From positions 62,001 through 126,000 of the forward strand of contig CAZZJS010000002.1 of NCBI GenBank assembly GCA_964654855.1: a stretch of DNA of 64,000 bases, given 5' to 3'. Positions 43,246 through 52,893 of this stretch are shown one piece after another; the stretch's first letter is position 1; each line of letters opens with the position of its first letter. The position numbers and the translations under genes were made by a program. The notes beneath the pieces were generated by a model. The model made no database searches. It saw nothing but the letters and a program-made list of their open reading frames with translations, and had not been told where the DNA came from. The stretch is from JALZUV01 sp964654855 (GTDB lineage: Bacteria > Pseudomonadota > Alphaproteobacteria > Rickettsiales > JALZUV01).

Positions 43246-44895
43246 CTACACACGTAAAACAGAAATCTCAATCAAAGGGCGTTTACCAAGTTCAGATTTC
43301 ACAATCTTACGCACTGCCGTGCGCACACGTTGTTCTAGCGGCTTGCTGGATTTGCGATCTTGCAAACTAGCATCAATCGCTTCGGCCATTTCTTCGAGCA
43401 CATCGGCATCTTCCTTCATATCCAAACAGCCCGGCGCGATAATGCCCGGCTTTTCGATCAAGCGGTTATCTTCCATCGCCAAGGCAATAAAGATAATTCC
43501 CTCATCACGGATACGACGGCGCTGGCCGAAGATTTTACTATCGGTTGGCGTGAGCACTTTGCCATCCACCGCGATATAACCGCTATCTACGGTGCCAACT
43601 TGCTTGGCCTCACCCTCTTTCAGTAGAATCACGGCACCGTTACTCGCCTTCACCGTTTCCGGCACACCAAGGCTAGTTGCAAGCTTCATATGCTCACGCA
43701 AATGGCGAGCTTCACCATGCACAGGTACTGAGATTTTCGGCTGTACCATTTGATACATTTCCGTCAGCTCATCACGCGCAGGGTGGCCAGATACGTGAAT
43801 ATCATGCTTATGCGCGGTGATAACTTCCACATTCATTTCCACTAGCTGATTTTGCATATAGCCAATACGCGCTTCATTACCCGGAATATCTTTGGAGGAG
43901 AAAATCACCGTATCTTTAGGCGCTAAGCGAATTTTTGGATGATCGCTACGTGCCATACGGCTAAGGGCGGCTCGCGGCTCGCCCTGACAGCCCGTGGCGA
44001 TAATCATGCATTCATCACGCGGCACTGACATGGCATCATCCGCATCCAGCAATGGTGGGCAATCTTTCAAATAACCAGAATCCTTTGCCGCGCCGACAAT
44101 GCGCCCGAAGCTACGTCCCGCCATAAAGATTTTACGACCTGCCGCTTCACCCGCCTTAATAATCGATTCCAAACGTGCAAGGTTGGAAGCAAAGGTCGAT
44201 ACCACCACACGGTTCTCACAAGCAGCAATTTTTTTAAATAGCTCCTCCTTCACGCCCGCTTCGGAGCCACTCACCCCTTCAACAAACACATTAGTCGAGT
44301 CACAGACAATGGCCATCACGCCATCATCGCCAAACTTGCTAAGCGCCGCTTTATCGGTGACCGCACCCACGACAGGCTCCGGGTCAATCTTCCAATCGCC
44401 CGTATGCATTACCACGCCCGCATCGGTCGTAATCGCAATGGCCTGCATTTCGGGAATCGAGTGCGTCAGATCAATCAAATCCAGCTTGAACGGGCCAAGC
44501 TCTAAGTGACTACCCTGCTCCACTTCATGAATTTCCATGCCATCAATGCCTTCACCCTTTAGCTTGGCTTTCAGCACATTGGCGGTAAAGGCTGTCGCAT
44601 AAATCGGGCAATTGACTACATCATAAAGATAGGGCACCGCACCAAGATGATCCTCATGCGCGTGAGTCAGTACAAGTCCGATCAGATCATCGCCAATCAC
44701 TTCCTCGATAAAACGCGTATCCGGCACAATCACATCCGCCCCTGGCAGATAGTCATTGGTAAAGCCGATACCCATATCGATCATCAACCACTTGCCTTGA
44801 TGACGATAGAGATTCAGATTCATCCCAATCTCATTCGACCCACCAAGTGGCACAAAAATCACCTCATTTTCATAAGGCTTAAAATTAAAACTCAT
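43246..44895 (-). CDS. rnj: Ribonuclease J
   Basis: RNase J is a metallo-beta-lactamase/beta-CASP nuclease with endo- and 5'-3' exo-activity used in rRNA maturation and mRNA decay. The 549-residue protein has the zinc signature LTHAHEDHLGAVPYL, HTGDWKIDPEP, the beta-CASP region with ATGCQGEPRAALSRM and HVSGHPARDEL, and the MVQPKISVPVHGEARHL segment. In alphaproteobacteria it lies just downstream of the nuo-birA-coaX group, as here. The fragmentary methyltransferase gene follows after nine bases. Confidence 0.95.
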   Translation of the reverse strand: MSFNFKPYENEVIFVPLGGSNEIGMNLNLYRHQGKWLMIDMGIGFTNDYLPGADVIVPDTRFIEEVIGDDLIGLVLTHAHEDHLGAVPYLYDVVNCPIYATAFTANVLKAKLKGEGIDGMEIHEVEQGSHLELGPFKLDLIDLTHSIPEMQAIAITTDAGVVMHTGDWKIDPEPVVGAVTDKAALSKFGDDGVMAIVCDSTNVFVEGVSGSEAGVKEELFKKIAACENRVVVSTFASNLARLESIIKAGEAAGRKIFMAGRSFGRIVGAAKDSGYLKDCPPLLDADDAMSVPRDECMIIATGCQGEPRAALSRMARSDHPKIRLAPKDTVIFSSKDIPGNEARIGYMQNQLVEMNVEVITAHKHDIHVSGHPARDELTEMYQMVQPKISVPVHGEARHLREHMKLATSLGVPETVKASNGAVILLKEGEAKQVGTVDSGYIAVDGKVLTPTDSKIFGQRRRIRDEGIIFIALAMEDNRLIEKPGIIAPGCLDMKEDADVLEEMAEAIDASLQDRKSSKPLEQRVRTAVRKIVKSELGKRPLIEISVLRV

Positions 44896-44946
44896 ATTTT
44901 CTTAGTCTTTACTTTCTCATTATTTTTTTAAGTTTAAACGCTGTTC

Positions 44947-45720
44947 TTACTCAGCAAATTTTCTCGCAACTAAATGAAGACCACGCACGGTTAAATCGGC
45001 GTCCAGCTCATCAATCACATCGCTATTTTTGGCAAAGAGTGGAGCAAGACCACCCGTAGCAATCACTTTAGGTTGCTCATCTAACTCGGCACGAATCTCT
45101 TTTACAATCCGCTCAATCATACCAAGATAACCGAAATAAATGCCCGATTGCATGGCTGTTTCGGTACTCGTGCCAATCGCTTTCGCAGGATTTTTAATCT
45201 CCACCGATGGCAGTTTCGCCGCTGCACGATGCAGGGCTTCTAATGAGAGGTTAATACCCGGTGCAATCACACCACCAATATAAGCACTATTTGCATCGGC
45301 CACATCAAAGGTCGTTGCGGTACCAAAATCTAATACGATGGCAGGTGCGCCATACGTTTGCGTTGCTGCGTAAGCATTGATTAGACGATCCGCCCCCACT
45401 TCTCTGGGGTTATCAAGTTTCACTTCAACCCCCACTTCACTCATTAACTTGGCTGAAATTAGGAGCGGTTCTTTACCAAACAATTCTGCCAGCGCAGATA
45501 GAATGGCGAAACGGCAGCTCGGAACCACGCAAGCTACAATTGAAGTTTTAACAGCGGAAACCTCAACCCCTAAACGTTTCAGAAAGTTTTCTAGCCAGAG
45601 TGTAAATTCATCCGACGTGCGCAAACGGTTGGTCGATAGGCGCCATTGACCAACACACTCATCGCCATCATAAAGCGCAAAGCCCGTATTTGTATTTCCA
45701 ATATCAACCGCAAGTATCAT
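44947..45720 (-). CDS. coaX: Type III pantothenate kinase
   Basis: CoaX phosphorylates pantothenate in coenzyme A synthesis and is the non-feedback-inhibited class. The 257-residue protein has the ASKHA-fold ILAVDIGNTNTGFALYDG at the start (phosphate loop), GADRLINAYAATQ with the catalytic Asp, and DFGTATTFDVADA. Its ATG overlaps the birA stop in ATGA. No coaA is in the window. Confidence 0.96.
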   Translation of the reverse strand: MILAVDIGNTNTGFALYDGDECVGQWRLSTNRLRTSDEFTLWLENFLKRLGVEVSAVKTSIVACVVPSCRFAILSALAELFGKEPLLISAKLMSEVGVEVKLDNPREVGADRLINAYAATQTYGAPAIVLDFGTATTFDVADANSAYIGGVIAPGINLSLEALHRAAAKLPSVEIKNPAKAIGTSTETAMQSGIYFGYLGMIERIVKEIRAELDEQPKVIATGGLAPLFAKNSDVIDELDADLTVRGLHLVARKFAE

Positions 45721-46505
45721 GGTAATAAAACCTCTCCGGCAGCAATGATCGTTACAGCACTGCCTTTAGGTTTTAATAGCAGGTTTCCTGTTTCATCCAA
45801 ACCAACAAACTCACCGCGATGCATTTCATCACCGATCTTCACCTCCACCGACTCACCTTTATGGTAGCAATGGTTTGTCCAATATTTACGCACCGGCTCA
45901 AATCCGTCATCCTGCCAAAGCTGATACCACTCGATAAAGTGATGGATAAAACGCGACAGTACAATCTTGGCGGAGATTAGTTCCACTCCTGCATGTTTCA
46001 GGCAGGTAGCTGGCAAATCCATTCCGGCAGGGGCATTTTCAATATTCATGCCCATGCCCACCACGGCCCAGCGTTTTAGCTTACCCGTTTCTTCATCGAT
46101 GGTTTCAAAAGATTCTAACAATAGGCCTGCCAATTTTTCACCATCAAGCAAAAGGTCATTCGGCCATTTTAATTTTAACTCAGACTCTGGAAGGAGCGGT
46201 GCAACGCTCGCATGCGCGGCACAAGCAGCAACAAATGAAAGCTGCGGGAATTGTTCAAATTCGCAATCTGGCGAAAGTAAAGCAGAGACAAATAAGTTTC
46301 CCTTTTGCGAAACCCAATCACGACTACGGCGCCCTCGGCCATCTGTTTGGCGATGCGCCCAAATAAAGGCACCATGTGCGCCGCCACCTTCAGCTAAACG
46401 ACGAGCCTCATCGTTGGTGCTATCCAACTGTTGATAGGTCAATAGATGATAATCGTCGATTAAAGGCGCACGTTGTTTCGTTTCAACTGAACCTTCTATA
46501 ACCAC
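45717..46505 (-). CDS. birA: Biotin-[acetyl-CoA-carboxylase] ligase (monofunctional)
   Basis: The ligase attaches biotin to the biotin carboxyl carrier protein. This 262-residue form has no N-terminal DNA-binding domain, so it cannot act as the biotin operon repressor. The motif TDGRGRRSRDWVSQKGNLFVS is the biotinyl-AMP binding loop, followed by KWPNDLLLDGEKLAGLLLE with the catalytic Lys; a C-terminal SH3-like domain ends the chain. The start is GTG at 46505, ten bases inside nuoN. Between nuoN and coaX is its usual location in alphaproteobacteria. Confidence 0.93.
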   Translation of the reverse strand: MVIEGSVETKQRAPLIDDYHLLTYQQLDSTNDEARRLAEGGGAHGAFIWAHRQTDGRGRRSRDWVSQKGNLFVSALLSPDCEFEQFPQLSFVAACAAHASVAPLLPESELKLKWPNDLLLDGEKLAGLLLESFETIDEETGKLKRWAVVGMGMNIENAPAGMDLPATCLKHAGVELISAKIVLSRFIHHFIEWYQLWQDDGFEPVRKYWTNHCYHKGESVEVKIGDEMHRGEFVGLDETGNLLLKPKGSAVTIIAAGEVLLP

Positions 46506-47962
46506 AATGCACCTGCCGCTGCATGCGCCGCTTCAATCAATGGTGATGGCATAACGATATAGAGAACGGTTACGGCACCACAAGCGAATAACACGAGCTT
46601 CAAACTTGCCGTCATTTCAGCATCAAACCCATCACGTTCTGCATCAAAATACATCACTTTCACCACACGCAGATAATAGTAAGCGCCAATCACACTTGTA
46701 AGCACACCAATAATCGCCAAACCAATCAAGCCAGCATTAAGTGCTGCAAGGAAAACATACATCTTTCCGAAGAAACCAGCCAGTGGCGGAATCCCCGCAA
46801 GAGAGAACATGAATGCCGCCATCAGTAATGCAAAATAAGGATGCTTCTGCGAAATACCACCCAGCTCGTCAATCGACTCAATCGCTTTGCCATCGCGCTG
46901 CATCATCAAAATACAACCAAAGGCACCGATGCTCATAAACACGTAAAGCGCTAGATAGATAAGGATAGCTTGCAACCCTTCTTGCGTACCCGCCGCAACG
47001 GCCACGAGCACATATCCCACATGACCAATCGAACTGAAGGCCAACATACGTTTAATGTTATTTTGCACCATCGCGCCCAATGCACCCACAATCATCGAGG
47101 CTACGGAAACGAAAATAATAATTTGCTGCCATTGCATGATCCAATCGCCGAGAGGTTCAAGCAACAAACGTACAAACACAAGAACCGCAGCTACTTTTGG
47201 CGCAGTAGAAAAGAAAGCCGTTACCGGTGTTGGTGCCCCCTGATACACATCAGGCGCCCACATATGAAATGGCACAGCAGAAATCTTAAAGCAGAAGCCA
47301 ACCAGTAAGAAAATCATACCCAATAGAATGCCGAATTGCTGCACTGATAGTTGCGCAAAATCACCCAAGCCTGCAAGAAACTCTGCCATGGCTGTAAAGC
47401 TGGTCGTTCCGGTAAAGCCATAAAGATACGAGATACCGAAAAGAATCAAACCAGAGGCTAGTGAACCCAGCACAAAATATTTCATCCCCGCTTCTGTCGC
47501 CATACGATCATCACGGTGATAAGCCGTCAGCACATAAAGCGATAGACTCATCAATTCTAAGCCTAGATAGAGCGATAGCATATCTGAGGCTGATACCATC
47601 AGGCACATTCCTAAGCTCGCCAATAACATCAGTAGTGGGAACTCAAAACGGTCACCCTGATCAATTCCACGTTTCCAATAAGAAGAAAGCACCATCGCCA
47701 GTAAGGTTGCAAGCAAGATCAGCCCTTTGGAAAATTGCGTGAAGCTATCTACCTGTACCATACCATTCATCAAAAACTCTGGCGTGCCATAAGGTAAGCT
47801 AATTACAAAATAGAGTGCACTTACCACACCGATAGGCGCAGCTGCTTGCACAAATTGACGGCCATTCACACCGCCATAAAGCCCTGCAAGCATCAATAGA
47901 ACAACCGAGATAAATAACGTTACTTCAGGTGCGAGTAGCACAAAATCAAATGCATTCAACAT
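46496..47962 (-). CDS. nuoN: NADH-quinone oxidoreductase subunit N
   Basis: One of three antiporter-like proton-pumping subunits in the membrane arm of complex I. The 488-residue protein has 13-14 transmembrane helices; a conserved Glu in GLELMSLSLYVLTAY and conserved lysines (VGFCFKISAVPFHMWAPDVYQGAP; NNIKRMLAFSSIGHVGY) of the pumping channel are visible. It is the last of the 14 nuo genes; birA starts within its last ten bases. Confidence 0.97.
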   Translation of the reverse strand: MLNAFDFVLLAPEVTLFISVVLLMLAGLYGGVNGRQFVQAAAPIGVVSALYFVISLPYGTPEFLMNGMVQVDSFTQFSKGLILLATLLAMVLSSYWKRGIDQGDRFEFPLLMLLASLGMCLMVSASDMLSLYLGLELMSLSLYVLTAYHRDDRMATEAGMKYFVLGSLASGLILFGISYLYGFTGTTSFTAMAEFLAGLGDFAQLSVQQFGILLGMIFLLVGFCFKISAVPFHMWAPDVYQGAPTPVTAFFSTAPKVAAVLVFVRLLLEPLGDWIMQWQQIIIFVSVASMIVGALGAMVQNNIKRMLAFSSIGHVGYVLVAVAAGTQEGLQAILIYLALYVFMSIGAFGCILMMQRDGKAIESIDELGGISQKHPYFALLMAAFMFSLAGIPPLAGFFGKMYVFLAALNAGLIGLAIIGVLTSVIGAYYYLRVVKVMYFDAERDGFDAEMTASLKLVLFACGAVTVLYIVMPSPLIEAAHAAAGALWL

Positions 47963-47964
47963 GA

Positions 47965-49500
47965 CTATACTCCTAGCTCCTCTTTCACGCTTGGTACGCG
48001 AGGTTCGACAACATCAATATTTATCTGATTGATCAGATTCTCTACCGGCGCATGCAGCATCTCCAGCAATGGATCTGGGTAAACACCCAGCCAAATGACT
48101 GCCACACCAAGTACCGTAAACATCACATATTCACGCAGCTCTAAGTCTTTTAGTTTCTTCAACTCATTGCGCACTAAATCACCAAAAGAGACACGACGAT
48201 AAAGCAGTAATGCATAAGCCGCACCGAGGATTAAACCTGTCGCCAAGCCGAAGGCTAACCAGCTGCTGGCCTGATAGCTACCCACAAGCACTAGGAATTC
48301 ACCCGTAAAGCCAGAAGTACCCGGCAAACCAACCGAAGCCATCGTGAAGAATAGGAAGAAGAACGCATACCACGGCATCACTTTTGCCACGCCGCCATAA
48401 CGCGCAATCTCACGTGTATGTACGCGGTCATACACTACGCCCACACAAATGAATAGTGCACCAGAAATCAAACCATGCGAGATCATTTGCACCATCGCTC
48501 CTTCAATCGCTTGTATATTAAAAGCGAAAAGACCCGCCGTGACAAAGCCCATATGCGCGACAGAAGAATAGGCAATCAGCTTTTTCATATCTTCCTGTAC
48601 GAGCGCCACGAGCGATGTATAAATTACCGCAATTACGCTCAAGCTCCATACGAGCGGCGTGAAGTAATGCGAAGCCTCTGGCAACATTGGCAAGCTAAAG
48701 CGGATGAAGCCATAGCCACCCATTTTCAACAATATACCCGCCAGAATAACCGAGCCAGCTGTTGGCGCTTGTACGTGCGCATCTGGCAACCATGTATGCA
48801 CGGGAAACATCGGCACTTTCACGGCGAAACTCGCAAACATCGCTAGCCATAATAAATTTTGCACATGACTTGCCGTGGCAGGAGAGAGTTTCATCAATTC
48901 TGGAATCGAAGTGGTACCATGCGTGTAATACATCCACAAAATCGCGAGTAAGAATAACACCGAACCAAGCAACGTATAGAGGAAGAATTTATACGCCGCA
49001 TAAACGCGGTTATTGCCGCCCCAAATTCCGATAACCAGGAACATCGGAATCAGCATTCCCTCAAAGAACACATAGAAGAGCAACGCATCAAGCGCGCAGA
49101 ACACACCAATAATAAAGCTCTCCAGAATCAAGAATGATAGCATGAATTCACGCACCCGTGTCTTCACCCCATTCCAGCTAGAGAGGATACAAATGGGCAT
49201 AAGAAATGTCGTTAGCAAGAGGAGTGATAGCGAGATGCCGTCAATCCCCATATGGTAGCTTATACCTTCAGCAACCCAGTCAACTTTCTCAACATACTGG
49301 AACCCACTTTGTGAAATATCAAATCCCGGAAGGATCAATACGACCGAAGCGATGAAGGTAATCACCGTCACAAAAAGTGCTGTTAATTTCGCATTGCGCG
49401 CCGCCAACTCACCTTCCGATTCACGTACGAATAGGAAGATCGCCGCCGCACCAATCAATGGCAAAGCCAATAGAAGTGACAATACAGGTAATGTACTCAT
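47965..49500 (-). CDS. nuoM: NADH-quinone oxidoreductase subunit M
   Basis: Antiporter-like membrane subunit of complex I, 511 residues when started at ATG 49500 (MSTLPVLSLLL), which overlaps the nuoL stop as ATGA. The frame is open nine codons further upstream but that would lie inside nuoL. Typical NuoM sequences are present: GMLIPMFLVIGIWGG, FAVKVPMFPVHTWLPDAHVQAPTAGSV-type order and DMKKLIAYSSVAHMGFV, with the pumping Glu in FFEGMLIPM and Lys in AVKVPMF. Confidence 0.97.
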   Translation of the reverse strand: MSTLPVLSLLLALPLIGAAAIFLFVRESEGELAARNAKLTALFVTVITFIASVVLILPGFDISQSGFQYVEKVDWVAEGISYHMGIDGISLSLLLLTTFLMPICILSSWNGVKTRVREFMLSFLILESFIIGVFCALDALLFYVFFEGMLIPMFLVIGIWGGNNRVYAAYKFFLYTLLGSVLFLLAILWMYYTHGTTSIPELMKLSPATASHVQNLLWLAMFASFAVKVPMFPVHTWLPDAHVQAPTAGSVILAGILLKMGGYGFIRFSLPMLPEASHYFTPLVWSLSVIAVIYTSLVALVQEDMKKLIAYSSVAHMGFVTAGLFAFNIQAIEGAMVQMISHGLISGALFICVGVVYDRVHTREIARYGGVAKVMPWYAFFFLFFTMASVGLPGTSGFTGEFLVLVGSYQASSWLAFGLATGLILGAAYALLLYRRVSFGDLVRNELKKLKDLELREYVMFTVLGVAVIWLGVYPDPLLEMLHAPVENLINQINIDVVEPRVPSVKEELGV

Positions 49501-51443
49501 GATGCACCTCCTCGTACTAAATACCACGTGACGAGAAGCACCAATCCGGCCAACATCATAAAGGCATAATGGTAGAGATAGCCCGTCTGCGTTTTACCAG
49601 TTTTCACGGCGAAATATTGCGAAATCGCCGCAAAGCCGTTAGGCCCTAAACCATCAATCACCTTCTTATCCCAGAAGTTACTAAAGTGGCGGCCAAAGCT
49701 AATCGCCCAGCGCACGAAAGTGGCACGATATAATTCATCGAAATACCATTTATTGAGTAAGAATTGGTAAATTGGTTGGAAACGCTCTGCAAAACTCGCC
49801 GGCAATTTCGGATATTTAATATAGAATACCCACGCCAATGCGATACCAGAAAGAGCAATAATCAATGGTACAATCGGCACCCATTTCGGCAGATCATGAA
49901 TATAATTTAGTACGTTATTTTCTGCAGCCACAAAGATAGCCCCGCGCCAGAAAGCACCATCGCCTTCAACCATGCCCAGCGTATGATAACCAATCGCCCC
50001 AGCAAAGACTGCGCCAATGGCCAATAGCACGAGCGGAACCACCATCACTTTTGGTGACTCATGTGCTTCTTTTAGTATTTTCTTATCCATACGTGGCTGG
50101 CCGTGGAAGGTCATAAACAGTAAACGCCAGCTATAGAAGGCCGTTAAGAACGCCGCCGCTAAACCCATATAGAAAGCAAAAGTTCCATGCGTGCTATGCG
50201 CTGCATAAGCCGCTTCAATAATCATATCTTTCGAATAGTAACCAGCAAATGGAGGAATCCCTGCCAGCGCCAAAGAACCAATCCACATCAAGACACAGGT
50301 GATCGGAACCTTCTTCGCAATGCCACCCATTTTACGCATATCTTGCTCATGGTGAAGGGCGTGAATCACTGAACCTGCACCAAGGAACAATAGCGCCTTA
50401 AAGAAGCCGTGAGTCAGTAAGTGGAACATACCTGCTGCATAAGCAGACACTCCACAAGCGAAGAACATATAGCCCAGTTGCGAACAGGTAGAATAAGCAA
50501 TCACACGCTTAATATCATTTTGCACCAAGCCAACGGTGGCTGCAAAAATCGCTGTCGCACCGCCAACATAAGTGACCAGTTGCAAGGCAATCGGCGACAT
50601 CTCAAATAAAGGCGACATACGCGCCACTAAGAACACACCTGCTGTTACCATGGTCGCAGCGTGAATGAGCGCCGATACCGGCGTTGGCCCTTCCATCGCA
50701 TCTGGCAACCAAGTGTGTAAACCAAGTTGTGCTGATTTACCCATCGCGCCGATAAAGAGCAGAATACAAATTACCGTTAGCGCGTGATATTCACTACCTA
50801 AGAAGGTGATCACCGCATCCGATTGGGTAGAAGCAATGGCAAAAATTTCGTCGAAACGCACTGTGTCGAACATCACATAAATAGCAAAGATACCAAGCGC
50901 GAAACCGAAGTCACCCACACGGTTGACGATAAAGGCTTTCATCGCTGCGGCATTGGCAGATTCTTTATGATACCAGAAACCGATTAGTAGATAAGAGGCC
51001 AAGCCAACCCCTTCCCAACCAAGGAAGAGCTGTACTAAATTATCAGCCGTTACCAGCATCAACATGAAGAAGGTAAAGAGCGAGAGATACGCCATAAAGC
51101 GTGGTTTACAAGGCTCTTCACTCATGTACCCAATTGAATAAATATGCACGAGCGCCGAAACAGACGTCACCAATAGCATCATCGCAGCGGATAACATATC
51201 CACACGTAATGCCCAACGTACATCAAACGTGCCAGAGGTGATCCAGCTACCAATATCGATGGTGAAAGTCTCTGCACCCATCGATAATTTGATAAATAAA
51301 ATCCATGCACAAATCGCCGCCGCCGACACACACACACTGGTAAAAACTTGTGCCGTATTATGCGCAACACGATCCCATGAGAAACCAACGATAATCGCGG
51401 CTGCAAGGGGAAGGAAAACAATCAATGACGCTAGCTCGTTCAT
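49497..51443 (-). CDS. nuoL: NADH-quinone oxidoreductase subunit L
   Basis: The distal antiporter-like subunit of complex I. The 648-residue protein has the antiporter core (FLGWEGVGLASYLLIGFWY with the key Glu; GAMGKSAQLGLHTWLPDAMEGPTPVSALIHAATMV-type order; NDIKRVIAYSTCSQLGYMF) and the long C-terminal lateral helix region ending in a final transmembrane helix. ATG at 51443 overlaps nuoK stop by four bases; the end overlaps nuoM in ATGA. Confidence 0.97.
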   Translation of the reverse strand: MNELASLIVFLPLAAAIIVGFSWDRVAHNTAQVFTSVCVSAAAICAWILFIKLSMGAETFTIDIGSWITSGTFDVRWALRVDMLSAAMMLLVTSVSALVHIYSIGYMSEEPCKPRFMAYLSLFTFFMLMLVTADNLVQLFLGWEGVGLASYLLIGFWYHKESANAAAMKAFIVNRVGDFGFALGIFAIYVMFDTVRFDEIFAIASTQSDAVITFLGSEYHALTVICILLFIGAMGKSAQLGLHTWLPDAMEGPTPVSALIHAATMVTAGVFLVARMSPLFEMSPIALQLVTYVGGATAIFAATVGLVQNDIKRVIAYSTCSQLGYMFFACGVSAYAAGMFHLLTHGFFKALLFLGAGSVIHALHHEQDMRKMGGIAKKVPITCVLMWIGSLALAGIPPFAGYYSKDMIIEAAYAAHSTHGTFAFYMGLAAAFLTAFYSWRLLFMTFHGQPRMDKKILKEAHESPKVMVVPLVLLAIGAVFAGAIGYHTLGMVEGDGAFWRGAIFVAAENNVLNYIHDLPKWVPIVPLIIALSGIALAWVFYIKYPKLPASFAERFQPIYQFLLNKWYFDELYRATFVRWAISFGRHFSNFWDKKVIDGLGPNGFAAISQYFAVKTGKTQTGYLYHYAFMMLAGLVLLVTWYLVRGGAS

Positions 51444-51781
51444 TTAGCTGCCTCCTCTTGCGCTGCTAAGCCAATTTCTTCTACGGCAATCGAACCTGCA
51501 TTACGGAAAAACACCACCAAAATTGCGAGGCCAATGGCCGCTTCCGCCGCCGCAACGGTAAGGATGAATACCGTAAACACTTGGCCGACCAAATCTTGCA
51601 AAGCTACTGAGAAAACGACCATATTAATATTCACTGCAAGCAACATCAGTTCAATCGACATTAACAGAGTGATAATATTTTTACGGTTGAGGAAGATCCC
51701 ACAAATGCCGATCACAAATAATAGCGCTGCTACCACGAGGTAATGCGTCACATCAATCGACTCAAATAAAGACGTATTCAT
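51440..51781 (-). CDS. nuoK: NADH-quinone oxidoreductase subunit K
   Basis: A 113-residue three-helix subunit homologous to mitochondrial ND4L. The two conserved glutamates used in proton transfer are in LMSIELMLLAVNIN and AAAEAAIGLAI. A short Glu/Ala tail of about ten residues extends beyond the usual end. The start codon follows the nuoJ stop without gap (TAG then ATG), and the stop overlaps the nuoL start. Confidence 0.96.
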   Translation of the reverse strand: MNTSLFESIDVTHYLVVAALLFVIGICGIFLNRKNIITLLMSIELMLLAVNINMVVFSVALQDLVGQVFTVFILTVAAAEAAIGLAILVVFFRNAGSIAVEEIGLAAQEEAAK

Positions 51782-52405
51782 CTAGGCCGCTCCCTCACCT
51801 GGTTCTACGCTGACTAGCTTTAACGCGTCCCCACGTTTACGCGCCAGTTGCTTATTGATATTTTGTTTACGAGAACGCTTTTTACCGCGCAAGGTAAGCA
51901 CAATCGCACCAACCATCGCTACCAACAAAATAATGCCTGATACTTGGAATGCATAAACATAATCCGTGTAAAGGATACGGCCAATGGCGAGTGTATTACT
52001 CACTTCAGAAGCATCTGGCGTGGCATGCATTGCTGCCGCTTTGGTGAGTTGAGTTTTTTCCAACGCACCGAGAATCAGATAAAGTTCTGCAAATAACAAC
52101 GCCGCGACACCGCCGCCAATCGGCAGATATTTCAAGAACCCTTGGCGCATTGCCGCAAGATCCACATCCAGCATCATCACGACGAATAGGAACAATACGG
52201 CCACGGCGCCAACATAAACAATCACCAACGTCATGGCGATATATTCAGCGCCAAGCAGCACAAATAATCCTGCCGCATTAAAGAAGCAGAAAATCAAAAA
52301 TAGAACCGAGTAAACCGGATTCCGCGAAGAAATCACTGCTAATGCAGAAAGCACCATCACAGTCGATAAAACGTAAAATGTAAGCGTTGCGATTTCCATA
52401 TCCAA
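51782..52405 (-). CDS. nuoJ: NADH-quinone oxidoreductase subunit J
   Basis: A 207-residue five-helix subunit homologous to ND6. The third helix region VYVGAVAVLFLFVVMMLDVD is the signature, including the pi-bulge Tyr-Val-Gly-Ala element. The C-terminal 40 residues are basic and cytoplasmic. It is separated by two bases from nuoI and none from nuoK. Confidence 0.96.
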   Translation of the reverse strand: MDMEIATLTFYVLSTVMVLSALAVISSRNPVYSVLFLIFCFFNAAGLFVLLGAEYIAMTLVIVYVGAVAVLFLFVVMMLDVDLAAMRQGFLKYLPIGGGVAALLFAELYLILGALEKTQLTKAAAMHATPDASEVSNTLAIGRILYTDYVYAFQVSGIILLVAMVGAIVLTLRGKKRSRKQNINKQLARKRGDALKLVSVEPGEGAA

Positions 52406-52407
52406 TC

Positions 52408-52893
52408 CTAGCGGTAAGGAGCGTCTGCAACTAAATTAGCGGCAATCGCATCTTCCCAACGCTCTCCATTATCGAGTAATTTATCTTTATTATACCAAAG
52501 CTCTTCGCGCGTTTCGGTCGCGAATTCAAAATTCGGCCCTTGCACAATCGCATCTACAGGGCAGGCTTCCTGACAGAAACCGCAATAGATACATTTGACC
52601 ATATCAATGTCATAACGCGTGGTACGGCGGCTGCCATCAGCGCGTTCTTCTGCCTCAATCGTGATAGCTTGCGCGGGACAAATTGCTTCACATAACTTAC
52701 ACGCGATGCAGCGTTCTTCACCATTCGCATAACGGCGCAATGCATGCTCACCTCGGAAGCGTGGGCTTAGTGGGCCTTTTTCATACGGATAGTTAATCGT
52801 CACTTTCGGCTTGAAGAAATATTTCAACGTCATGAACAAACCAGACGCAATTTCCACCAACAAAAACGCATTAAAGAAACGAGCTAAACTCAT
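52408..52893 (-). CDS. nuoI: NADH-quinone oxidoreductase subunit I (ferredoxin-like)
   Basis: NuoI carries clusters N6a and N6b between the peripheral arm and cluster N2. The ATG at 52893 (MSLARFF) overlaps the nuoH stop as ATGA and gives 161 residues, the normal length; the frame is open 26 codons farther, inside nuoH, which is unlikely to be used. Two 4Fe-4S motifs are visible: CIACKLCEAICPAQA and CIYCGFCQEACPVDA. The conserved opening GLFMTLKYFFKPKVTINYP is present. Confidence 0.97.
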   Translation of the reverse strand: MSLARFFNAFLLVEIASGLFMTLKYFFKPKVTINYPYEKGPLSPRFRGEHALRRYANGEERCIACKLCEAICPAQAITIEAEERADGSRRTTRYDIDMVKCIYCGFCQEACPVDAIVQGPNFEFATETREELWYNKDKLLDNGERWEDAIAANLVADAPYR